From Acanthosoma haemorrhoidale (taxonomy: Eukaryota; Arthropoda; Insecta; Hemiptera; Acanthosomatidae): a stretch of DNA of 64,000 nt. Numbering within the stretch: position 1 is the stretch's first letter; every line of letters begins with the position of its first letter. The stretch lies in assembly GCA_930367205.1 (NCBI GenBank), contig OV884011.1:89389474-89453473 (forward strand). The letters are read 5' to 3'. This document shows positions 52,900-64,000 of this stretch, piece after piece. The translations under genes were made by a program, and so were the position numbers. The notes under the pieces were generated by a model, which was not told where the DNA came from, did not search any database, and saw only the letters and a list, made by a program, of their open reading frames with translations.

Positions 52900-55800
52900 A
52901 TAAATATCATAATCTAAAAATCCTTACAATATTGTCCTTAAAAAAATACGGGTAATTCGTTGGAAAAGACGAGATGGAGGATTGTAAGGTTGAAGGGCAG
53001 GGGAAAGAGCAAATGATTGTGTTCGGAGGTCCGGGGGGGGGGTCTGATTTTAGAATTTGAGGCTCGGTAACGGCCCGAAGGAGTTAACTGGCCAATTCTT
53101 CGGCTCCAGGTCTTTCCCGCAACACGTTTATATGTTGGAGGCATATTGGTTCTTGCTAATGATAGTGAAGGTAGGCCCAGACTTGGCCACACAAGAACAC
53201 ACTTAATACCAAATCGACTTCGTAAATTGCTTCATGGGAAGGTACGGTATTGGGGGTCAACGTTTTTTGGCGAATCAACTTGGGTGATGTATAATAACCG
53301 TACGAATTAACCATTGTGTATTTTCCAAGCAGAACTATCCAAGAAACAATCAAAGTTTTCAAGCTTAAACGTTTTTTCTAGGATGCTTTGGCAAGAACGG
53401 TCGGTCACATCTCAAACAAGCATAAGCCATAAAAAAAAAGGGTCGAATCTAAAGTGACACGAGGCGATTAGAAATCGCAATTGTCAGCTGGGTCCAAACC
53501 AAATACAATCGCCATATCGATAGTAATATTATTTTATGATAATAATGGTTTAGGTTTTATTGAGCGGAACAAAAACATGTTTCTTCAAATAACAATTCAA
53601 TTTCTTTTGGAGGTTGTTTGACGCGAAACATAATTGTGCGTTGACATACACCTCTTCTATATGTTATTATAAAAGAACTACGTTCGTAATTTTTAACGCG
53701 GTTCAATGAATTTACAACAGCCTGCATATTTAAAACAGGAATGTGAAAATTTTATTAATATACAATGGATTTATTTTGAAGTTTAGGAATGGCTTTTCTG
53801 GATGAAAAAAGGCTTTCTGCTTTTGTTGGTTAGGGACTTACACCATTTAAGGTCTCATTTATAAGTTACTGGCTGAAGCTGGAAATGTCTTTATGATCGA
53901 AACTTAACTCTCGACTGTTGCCGGGGCTAACAATGTCCCTCTTTCTGCTTTAGCGGAGCAGTTTCCACCATCCAGTTCCCTACAATAGGAACTTAGGAAA
54001 GTTCATTACGCAATAAAATCAGATTTATTTTAGAGAAGGGGCTGGTGAAAACGTACTTGTTATACACCAGGTGACACTGGTCTTTGCGTTTAGGTTATAA
54101 CTTGTTAAAACAGTTATGTTAATATTATAATACATTGCTAATCCAAATATTAGTAGAATTTTTACAACAAATATACGGTTGACAATTGAACAAAAAAATT
54201 GCGTCTAGTACATGCTATTAAAAGATTGCTTATGTAATTAAATAAATTATAAATAAAAAAAAGGAAACTAAGTAAAAAAACAAACCATAAAGACTACGAT
54301 AGTTAAGAAATTTAATCAAATAATAAAATTTTAAATATTTAAATACTTTCATCTTTACTATTAAGATTCTATAATTACACTTACATTAAATTAATTTTAC
54401 TACCCATAATTTCTAATTGAACTTCTAAATTTTATTAATCGTTCCAGAGTTAGATACAAAGAATAGGCAACCAAAAGAATAAGGGGTCCGTTGTAAACAT
54501 ATGAAATTTATATATATTTAGATTTATTAACTGCCTATAATATTTTTCTTATAGAAATTGTTAGCCTTTTTAATATTTGTAGAATTCATCCAAAAAATAT
54601 ACTATGACCAACTGAATCATTAACTTCTGGCTAGTACATTTTGTAAAATTATTACTTTTAGAAGTAAACAAATTATGAAGTAATGAAAGAAAATCAGGTA
54701 TATTACAATCCTTTAAGAAATTCAAAAAAAAAATTCATGTTATAGATATTATCATCTATATACTTAATCATACAAAATAATATGTACGTTTTTGAGAGTA
54801 GCGTGAAGCTAGAAATATGTGTTCACGCACAGAAATATTAATATTCATAATTCTGTTTTGCAAATCTTATTATGTTGCATTTTTTTATTTGCTCAGCAGG
54901 CAAATGCAAATATTAGGAACCAAACAATTCATTAATTTATTTTAGTGGCTCGTGCATTAGTGGGTCTTCTGTACTTGACAGTTGGGAGAAACTGCAGCGT
55001 TAATAGAGAATATTGCAATAAATGTCCTCAAGTTAGTTCATATAGCAAAGAATACTTTTATAATCATCTCTTATATAAAGTTTAATTCTGTAATTACTAG
55101 ATGCTGTTTTTCTGAGCAATAATCCTGCAAATAACGAACGTACAGCCCTATTTAAAATTGTTGCGGTAAGTCAAGTTTTAATGTAATATCATGTTATATA
55201 GGTCTGTTTCCTGCAATTGTAAAATTTATATGATCATGAATGCTCAATTATTATCATGGAAAAGAAAATATCCCTAGGTTTATTATATTTGTTCTGCCTG
55301 CTTTTATGCGACTTTTATTTGAGCAAGTAGAATCATAAAAAGAAAAACTGACCAGATGGTTGACGATGCAATAATTTATTCACTGCGAGGTCTTTGTCAA
55401 GTTTTAAGGCCTGCATAGTATTTTCTCCTTAATTTCTTTGATACAGTTAGTTGTTGAGCCCTCGTTGGAAAGGTGGTTGGGGGGGGGGGCTAGCAGACGT
55501 GTAATTTTGACCTGCAAGTTTTACGTTTAATTAAATGCAAACTGTGTTGAGTTACTTTGAACAAAAACCACACCCTCGTTAACACGGAAGAAGTGTAGTG
55601 GGATTACTGGTTCTAGGAAGAGTGGGGCCTATGGAGCAGAATTCCAGCCTTGAAAATCATCATTTTCCCTTTTGGTGGAGAACGGCGATCCATCTCTGGA
55701 ATTGTTTTCCACAGTCAATTATAATTTTATTTATATATGTTTAACAAGAACAATGCAGTGCAATGTATGTTTTTTTTTCATCGAGTGTAAGATTTGACGA

Positions 55801-57509
55801 TAGCTGTTAATCACCATTGCATAACTTTATACAGAAATAATAAGAATTTAATCATAAATGGAACATGGTTGATGCGTACACCACTACTATCCGGAATATG
55901 CTGATTTAGTTCTGTTTAAACTTCGGTAACGGAAAATATGCCTAAAAAAATTAACTATTAAGATTTCTCATAAGATTTGAGATATCTCCCCCGTACCCTC
56001 CTATGTTAATTATATTAGATTAAAGACGGTAATGCAGAAATAATTTCAAATAGAATATTCCACCATCTACAAATATATATCGAACCCGCTAATTCTCGTG
56101 TGGTTTCAAAATGGTATAAACTAACAAGTAGTTTATCATCACTGAAAAATTATGGTGAACTGATTATGATGCCTCATGGAGCTGGTATTCAGAGCTTGAA
56201 CCAAAGCCATGCGGTATTCAGATACAGGACACATCTTCTTTAACAGAAGTTTCCTAAAGGACCGCGAATCGCAATGTTTTCTTACTGCAATCTCCTGGTC
56301 TTTACTTTCAGCGTACTTACAGAGTAGATCTTGACTCAAACATAGGGTTAATATATAGTGATGATGGCTCCTGACAATCTGCTTCTGATATACTGGTTTC
56401 GCAAGTGGTCTACATGCACATATAGGCAAACGAAAATGATGCGATAGTGTGGCTAGGGTATGAAGTATGCCATCGGAGAAATAGTCAACTAGTAGCCATC
56501 CATCAAAAATGTACAACACCAAAAGAAAATACCTCCAACAATCACCAAGTGATTGCCCGAATGCGGGGATAGGGCTGGTTCACCTTTGCCTCAACTTCAG
56601 CACACCTAACTTTGAGCCGTGAGTTAATTTCACAAGCTCTTTCAGCAGCGTATACAGACAATATGAACTAGTCGCAGTGTTACTAATGTTTGCGGAGTCT
56701 GACTTGTTACTGAAGTCATCAGCCACCACATGAATTCTGAGCACTTGATAATGGCGAAAAAGACTGCTCAATGTGCTTGTAAAATAAAGAAATCAAAATT
56801 TGAGGGAAGACTAAATTAAACGTTTTTTACTTAAAGCTCGGTGTGGTAAAAGTCGGGCAACAAAAACTAATCAATGTTCGTAAGATAGTGAAAATTTAAG
56901 AACAAGAAAACGTCAGGTTCATAGATTTAATAAATAATGAGAAATGCTAGAACGAGACAAGGCTCAGGTCACTCGTAGTTTTTAAGCAAGTAATGACAAA
57001 ATAAAAATGGATAGGAGCATAGGGCTGTGCTCCGCAAGATAGGAACATAAAGCACGGGCTTGAGTTAGACCGAAGACAAGTTGCCGGAGAAACTTTCCGA
57101 CAGGAGGGAAGACACGGTGGTTGATCGAAGTGATATTGGATGACTGATGACTCCGGAAATGTTTTGTGGAGAGAGCTAAGGAATGAGTACCTCCAAAAAA
57201 AAACAATACTTCAAAGTAAATATGGTACTTCCGTAATATTAATTACCTTATTATATCTCTATCTACTCTACTTCTACCTCTATGTTTGAGTGAAATTAGA
57301 TAATCACATCCAAGTGGAAATAAACTCATTAACATTAATGACACACCGCTTATATAATTAGTACATAAATTAATTGAAAACAGTTTACACAATTGATTAG
57401 CGACAAGAGAAATGGGGAATCGAATTGCTTAAAAAAAAGGGTAAAAAGATTTGAAGCTTTTATTTGACAAAAAAAATTGTTCAAACCAAAATGCGCCACT
57501 TAGTAACTA
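52900..57509. repeat. 4,610-bp tandem unit, copy 1
   Basis: Matches 57527-62136 at a constant offset of 4,627. Every segment that I compared is identical, including homopolymers that normally mutate fast (G10 at 53033, G11 at 55479, A10 near 54724, A9 near 53431). It contains several short minus-strand open frames (84, 68, 127, 63 and 74 codons) with no recognised domain. No terminal inverted repeats or known transposon motifs are seen at its ends. Confidence 0.97.
56139..56771 (-). other. 211-codon frame with one internal stop, unassigned (copy 1)
   Basis: On the minus strand one frame runs from about 56771 to a TGA at 56139-56141, interrupted only by a stop at 56580-56582. No conventional ATG begins it, and the apparent starts are TTG-type codons. 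I see no recognised domain, signal peptide or zinc-binding pattern beyond scattered Cys and His. It could be a decayed exon or chance. The identical frame lies at 60766-61398 in copy 2. Confidence 0.2.
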
Positions 57510-57526
57510 ATATCATAACTTAAGTA
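57510..57526. other. 17-bp junction between the 4.6-kb copies
   Basis: The junction contains ATATCATAACT, which resembles ATATCATAATC at the start of each unit. Microhomology of this kind could mark the duplication join. Confidence 0.8.
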
Positions 57527-60500
57527 ATAAATATCATAATCTAAAAATCCTTACAATATTGTCCTTAAAAAAATACGGGTAATTCGTTGGAAAAGACGAG
57601 ATGGAGGATTGTAAGGTTGAAGGGCAGGGGAAAGAGCAAATGATTGTGTTCGGAGGTCCGGGGGGGGGGTCTGATTTTAGAATTTGAGGCTCGGTAACGG
57701 CCCGAAGGAGTTAACTGGCCAATTCTTCGGCTCCAGGTCTTTCCCGCAACACGTTTATATGTTGGAGGCATATTGGTTCTTGCTAATGATAGTGAAGGTA
57801 GGCCCAGACTTGGCCACACAAGAACACACTTAATACCAAATCGACTTCGTAAATTGCTTCATGGGAAGGTACGGTATTGGGGGTCAACGTTTTTTGGCGA
57901 ATCAACTTGGGTGATGTATAATAACCGTACGAATTAACCATTGTGTATTTTCCAAGCAGAACTATCCAAGAAACAATCAAAGTTTTCAAGCTTAAACGTT
58001 TTTTCTAGGATGCTTTGGCAAGAACGGTCGGTCACATCTCAAACAAGCATAAGCCATAAAAAAAAAGGGTCGAATCTAAAGTGACACGAGGCGATTAGAA
58101 ATCGCAATTGTCAGCTGGGTCCAAACCAAATACAATCGCCATATCGATAGTAATATTATTTTATGATAATAATGGTTTAGGTTTTATTGAGCGGAACAAA
58201 AACATGTTTCTTCAAATAACAATTCAATTTCTTTTGGAGGTTGTTTGACGCGAAACATAATTGTGCGTTGACATACACCTCTTCTATATGTTATTATAAA
58301 AGAACTACGTTCGTAATTTTTAACGCGGTTCAATGAATTTACAACAGCCTGCATATTTAAAACAGGAATGTGAAAATTTTATTAATATACAATGGATTTA
58401 TTTTGAAGTTTAGGAATGGCTTTTCTGGATGAAAAAAGGCTTTCTGCTTTTGTTGGTTAGGGACTTACACCATTTAAGGTCTCATTTATAAGTTACTGGC
58501 TGAAGCTGGAAATGTCTTTATGATCGAAACTTAACTCTCGACTGTTGCCGGGGCTAACAATGTCCCTCTTTCTGCTTTAGCGGAGCAGTTTCCACCATCC
58601 AGTTCCCTACAATAGGAACTTAGGAAAGTTCATTACGCAATAAAATCAGATTTATTTTAGAGAAGGGGCTGGTGAAAACGTACTTGTTATACACCAGGTG
58701 ACACTGGTCTTTGCGTTTAGGTTATAACTTGTTAAAACAGTTATGTTAATATTATAATACATTGCTAATCCAAATATTAGTAGAATTTTTACAACAAATA
58801 TACGGTTGACAATTGAACAAAAAAATTGCGTCTAGTACATGCTATTAAAAGATTGCTTATGTAATTAAATAAATTATAAATAAAAAAAAGGAAACTAAGT
58901 AAAAAAACAAACCATAAAGACTACGATAGTTAAGAAATTTAATCAAATAATAAAATTTTAAATATTTAAATACTTTCATCTTTACTATTAAGATTCTATA
59001 ATTACACTTACATTAAATTAATTTTACTACCCATAATTTCTAATTGAACTTCTAAATTTTATTAATCGTTCCAGAGTTAGATACAAAGAATAGGCAACCA
59101 AAAGAATAAGGGGTCCGTTGTAAACATATGAAATTTATATATATTTAGATTTATTAACTGCCTATAATATTTTTCTTATAGAAATTGTTAGCCTTTTTAA
59201 TATTTGTAGAATTCATCCAAAAAATATACTATGACCAACTGAATCATTAACTTCTGGCTAGTACATTTTGTAAAATTATTACTTTTAGAAGTAAACAAAT
59301 TATGAAGTAATGAAAGAAAATCAGGTATATTACAATCCTTTAAGAAATTCAAAAAAAAAATTCATGTTATAGATATTATCATCTATATACTTAATCATAC
59401 AAAATAATATGTACGTTTTTGAGAGTAGCGTGAAGCTAGAAATATGTGTTCACGCACAGAAATATTAATATTCATAATTCTGTTTTGCAAATCTTATTAT
59501 GTTGCATTTTTTTATTTGCTCAGCAGGCAAATGCAAATATTAGGAACCAAACAATTCATTAATTTATTTTAGTGGCTCGTGCATTAGTGGGTCTTCTGTA
59601 CTTGACAGTTGGGAGAAACTGCAGCGTTAATAGAGAATATTGCAATAAATGTCCTCAAGTTAGTTCATATAGCAAAGAATACTTTTATAATCATCTCTTA
59701 TATAAAGTTTAATTCTGTAATTACTAGATGCTGTTTTTCTGAGCAATAATCCTGCAAATAACGAACGTACAGCCCTATTTAAAATTGTTGCGGTAAGTCA
59801 AGTTTTAATGTAATATCATGTTATATAGGTCTGTTTCCTGCAATTGTAAAATTTATATGATCATGAATGCTCAATTATTATCATGGAAAAGAAAATATCC
59901 CTAGGTTTATTATATTTGTTCTGCCTGCTTTTATGCGACTTTTATTTGAGCAAGTAGAATCATAAAAAGAAAAACTGACCAGATGGTTGACGATGCAATA
60001 ATTTATTCACTGCGAGGTCTTTGTCAAGTTTTAAGGCCTGCATAGTATTTTCTCCTTAATTTCTTTGATACAGTTAGTTGTTGAGCCCTCGTTGGAAAGG
60101 TGGTTGGGGGGGGGGGCTAGCAGACGTGTAATTTTGACCTGCAAGTTTTACGTTTAATTAAATGCAAACTGTGTTGAGTTACTTTGAACAAAAACCACAC
60201 CCTCGTTAACACGGAAGAAGTGTAGTGGGATTACTGGTTCTAGGAAGAGTGGGGCCTATGGAGCAGAATTCCAGCCTTGAAAATCATCATTTTCCCTTTT
60301 GGTGGAGAACGGCGATCCATCTCTGGAATTGTTTTCCACAGTCAATTATAATTTTATTTATATATGTTTAACAAGAACAATGCAGTGCAATGTATGTTTT
60401 TTTTTCATCGAGTGTAAGATTTGACGATAGCTGTTAATCACCATTGCATAACTTTATACAGAAATAATAAGAATTTAATCATAAATGGAACATGGTTGAT

Positions 60501-62136
60501 GCGTACACCACTACTATCCGGAATATGCTGATTTAGTTCTGTTTAAACTTCGGTAACGGAAAATATGCCTAAAAAAATTAACTATTAAGATTTCTCATAA
60601 GATTTGAGATATCTCCCCCGTACCCTCCTATGTTAATTATATTAGATTAAAGACGGTAATGCAGAAATAATTTCAAATAGAATATTCCACCATCTACAAA
60701 TATATATCGAACCCGCTAATTCTCGTGTGGTTTCAAAATGGTATAAACTAACAAGTAGTTTATCATCACTGAAAAATTATGGTGAACTGATTATGATGCC
60801 TCATGGAGCTGGTATTCAGAGCTTGAACCAAAGCCATGCGGTATTCAGATACAGGACACATCTTCTTTAACAGAAGTTTCCTAAAGGACCGCGAATCGCA
60901 ATGTTTTCTTACTGCAATCTCCTGGTCTTTACTTTCAGCGTACTTACAGAGTAGATCTTGACTCAAACATAGGGTTAATATATAGTGATGATGGCTCCTG
61001 ACAATCTGCTTCTGATATACTGGTTTCGCAAGTGGTCTACATGCACATATAGGCAAACGAAAATGATGCGATAGTGTGGCTAGGGTATGAAGTATGCCAT
61101 CGGAGAAATAGTCAACTAGTAGCCATCCATCAAAAATGTACAACACCAAAAGAAAATACCTCCAACAATCACCAAGTGATTGCCCGAATGCGGGGATAGG
61201 GCTGGTTCACCTTTGCCTCAACTTCAGCACACCTAACTTTGAGCCGTGAGTTAATTTCACAAGCTCTTTCAGCAGCGTATACAGACAATATGAACTAGTC
61301 GCAGTGTTACTAATGTTTGCGGAGTCTGACTTGTTACTGAAGTCATCAGCCACCACATGAATTCTGAGCACTTGATAATGGCGAAAAAGACTGCTCAATG
61401 TGCTTGTAAAATAAAGAAATCAAAATTTGAGGGAAGACTAAATTAAACGTTTTTTACTTAAAGCTCGGTGTGGTAAAAGTCGGGCAACAAAAACTAATCA
61501 ATGTTCGTAAGATAGTGAAAATTTAAGAACAAGAAAACGTCAGGTTCATAGATTTAATAAATAATGAGAAATGCTAGAACGAGACAAGGCTCAGGTCACT
61601 CGTAGTTTTTAAGCAAGTAATGACAAAATAAAAATGGATAGGAGCATAGGGCTGTGCTCCGCAAGATAGGAACATAAAGCACGGGCTTGAGTTAGACCGA
61701 AGACAAGTTGCCGGAGAAACTTTCCGACAGGAGGGAAGACACGGTGGTTGATCGAAGTGATATTGGATGACTGATGACTCCGGAAATGTTTTGTGGAGAG
61801 AGCTAAGGAATGAGTACCTCCAAAAAAAAACAATACTTCAAAGTAAATATGGTACTTCCGTAATATTAATTACCTTATTATATCTCTATCTACTCTACTT
61901 CTACCTCTATGTTTGAGTGAAATTAGATAATCACATCCAAGTGGAAATAAACTCATTAACATTAATGACACACCGCTTATATAATTAGTACATAAATTAA
62001 TTGAAAACAGTTTACACAATTGATTAGCGACAAGAGAAATGGGGAATCGAATTGCTTAAAAAAAAGGGTAAAAAGATTTGAAGCTTTTATTTGACAAAAA
62101 AAATTGTTCAAACCAAAATGCGCCACTTAGTAACTA
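57527..62136. repeat. 4,610-bp tandem unit, copy 2
   Basis: Second copy, ending where the sequence changes from GTAACTA into unrelated DNA (TTACTGG). The homopolymer lengths equal those of copy 1. Confidence 0.97.
60766..61398 (-). other. 211-codon frame with one internal stop, unassigned (copy 2)
   Basis: Identical to 56139-56771, including the internal stop at 61207-61209. It adds no independent evidence of coding because the whole unit is duplicated. Confidence 0.2.
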
Positions 62137-64000
62137 TTACTGGAGTTCCCAGTTACTGGATAAATTAGCATTGATAAGGAAAATAAAATTATAAAGTCAA
62201 CGAGCCGTTTCTGGCTTAAGAAATTTCTAGTTCACTTTACGCAGCCCAGCAAAGTGGTCTCTAAAAGTATTCTTCGTTTACCAAGTAGTTTATCATCGCT
62301 GAAAACTTATGGTGATCTGATTATGACTCTCCTATTTTGTCCTCTTCAGACTCTGAAATAAAATTATGATAATATCAAAACTAATAACGATTTACAACAA
62401 ACAAAAAATTGTGGAAATGGCATTGGTTTACACGACAAGTCAACCAAATTTACGAATATTATTGCGTGAGGAGTAATTAAAAAGAGTAGAGTGCAAGTTC
62501 TTTTTGTGGAATTTTAACTACTCGCGACATAGTAACCAGGAGCCTTGCGTTTTGACGTGGTGACTTTGAATGACTTCTTTTAGGTGTTAATAATGTTCTT
62601 AAAATAAATACTTTAGACATTCATTCTTCATATTTTAACTGTGATAATATTTTTTTTTATCTTGCAATGATGTTACCTGAAAATACTCACTTATTATTAT
62701 TAAAAAGTCAGAAATAGATGATTCGTTAAAATTTTTATTTTTGTAGAGAAGGCGTTTTAAGATTGTGATTTTGGTTTTTGGAAAGGCCGGGTCGCTTTGG
62801 TTAAGTATTTTTCACGGTGGGGATTTGTGGTAGTGTCTTCTTACTCAGCAGAAGCTCTAGGTTTCTTGTATAGTGGATGGGGTAGAGTTTGAAAAAATGT
62901 TCTTCAGATCAGTTCGTAGGGGGCGACAGTAGCAAAAGAATTTAAGTGTTAGCTGAGCTATGTGTGTAAGGAAGGTGCGAAGGTGTGAAATTGAGTACAA
63001 GTGCAAATTGTTCAGCTCATAATTCTTCTGTTAAGCCATAGTCGGGAGTCGGAATTTGTTTCAATACCATTAAGGGAGTTTTCTCTCGCAGAACTGTCTG
63101 TGCTTTCTAGGCAATTGTAAGTCTGCCTGTCAGTCCGAAGTAGTTTTCAACAGGAAAGATTCCGAGCTTTCCGTTAATAAGCGATTAGCAGAAACGATAA
63201 AAAGGGCACTGCGAAGGTAAATGATGTCTTTTGACTGGTGGTATCGTCATTGTGACTTTGTAGGCAACATAGGTTGCTCCTTCCAGTTCATTACCAAATT
63301 TAAAAAAAAATTAGCAAGGATCTCATTATTGTAAACTGTGGTGAAAAAACACTAGACTGCGGTCTGACCGTAAATATTAAAACTTTATATGAAAACATAA
63401 CGTACATACTAATGAATTAACCTTTGTCAATCACAATTGTTGAAATTAAAGTGAGCAGGAAAACCCTAAAGAGATTATACATGCTATAATTGCGAACCCG
63501 GGTCGCCCTTATGTCCAATTACCTTTGACCGTCCACTGAACCCTAGGCAATTAGTTTATCTACACCCTTGTTTAAACATCCATCAGGCCAAGAACCCATT
63601 ACGGAAAAGTCGCTGCATGGACCCTATAGTAACTTTGTATATAATGACAATGTACTATTAAAAGTTTTATATAAAATTATCCTGGAATAAAAAAAAAAAA
63701 TGCATTTATACAAAAAAATACTAAGTACAGAAAGTTAAAAATAGTGCGCTAACAATCAATTTAATATGCAATATATACGTATGTATATATATTATATTAA
63801 AATAATTAACATGCTCGTATATATAATTAATTTTGGGAGTTTTCTATCACAGTTGGGAGTTTTTGCGACATTTGTTCATTTGACCAATATCAAAAAATAT
63901 TAAGGTGCTTTTTTGAACGCTTTACAATGACTTCCCTAAGCTGCACATATATTTCTGTTGAACATTCTGTTTGTCATTTTAATTCGAGATTTCATATTGC
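62137..64000. other. Gene-free DNA with a 45-bp relic of the 4.6-kb unit
   Basis: The segment 62282-62326 matches 56125-56169 (and 60752-60796) at 42 of 45 positions. Otherwise no gene or transposon was recognised. The last 400 bp are very AT-rich with TATATA tracts. Confidence 0.5.
62282..62326. repeat. 45-bp diverged copy of an internal part of the 4.6-kb unit
   Basis: Starts CAAGTAGTTTATCATC and has three substitutions against the equivalent in both full copies. One of them removes the TGA that ends the unassigned minus frame. Confidence 0.8.

Overview
The window is AT-rich animal DNA, most likely arthropod. The evidence is one spliced exon of a Krueppel-like factor plus a mix of transposons typical of arthropods: Jockey/I-type LINEs, a mariner, an LTR element with a tRNA-Gly primer site, and short foldback elements. 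Long intergenic or intronic stretches carry no convincing open frames. I cannot name the species or order. There are no bacterial-style operons, rRNA genes or CRISPR arrays.

Layout. 0-4.4 kb: gene-free DNA with a 114-bp mariner-like MITE. 4.4-5.6 kb: two LINE fragments (families called A and B here) on the minus strand, inserted at the same target site. 5.6-20 kb: gene-free DNA with a 53-bp tandem repeat, a LINE-C tail, a diverged 620-bp tandem duplication, a 587-bp LTR with primer-binding site, and a compact double hairpin. 20.3-21.2 kb: a decayed mariner. 23.2-24.4 kb: a LINE-B pseudogene. 26.7-27.1 kb: a LINE-C 3' end. 27.8-28.1 kb: a foldback element. 28.4-29.7 kb: the ruins of a multicopy uncharacterised protein gene. 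35.2-35.4 kb, minus strand: the terminal exon of a KLF6/7 (Drosophila luna-like) transcription factor. Its 3' UTR probably lies below it, and its upstream exons lie at higher coordinates or outside the window. 41.5-41.9 kb: a fragment of a second uncharacterised repeat-borne protein. 50.2-52.4 kb: a LINE-B tail, then a 5'-truncated LINE-A with an intact reverse transcriptase and a clear target-site duplication. 52.9-62.1 kb: a tandem duplication of a 4,610-bp unit, identical wherever I compared it and separated by 17 bp.

The only credible host gene is the KLF exon; most other recognisable sequence is mobile. I saw no undescribed multi-gene system. The points most worth following are the near-perfect 4.6-kb tandem duplication, the double use of one LINE target site, conserved hairpins at the LINE 3' ends, and the two relic protein families of unknown function. 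Identifications of families rest on motif recognition by eye, with no database search.
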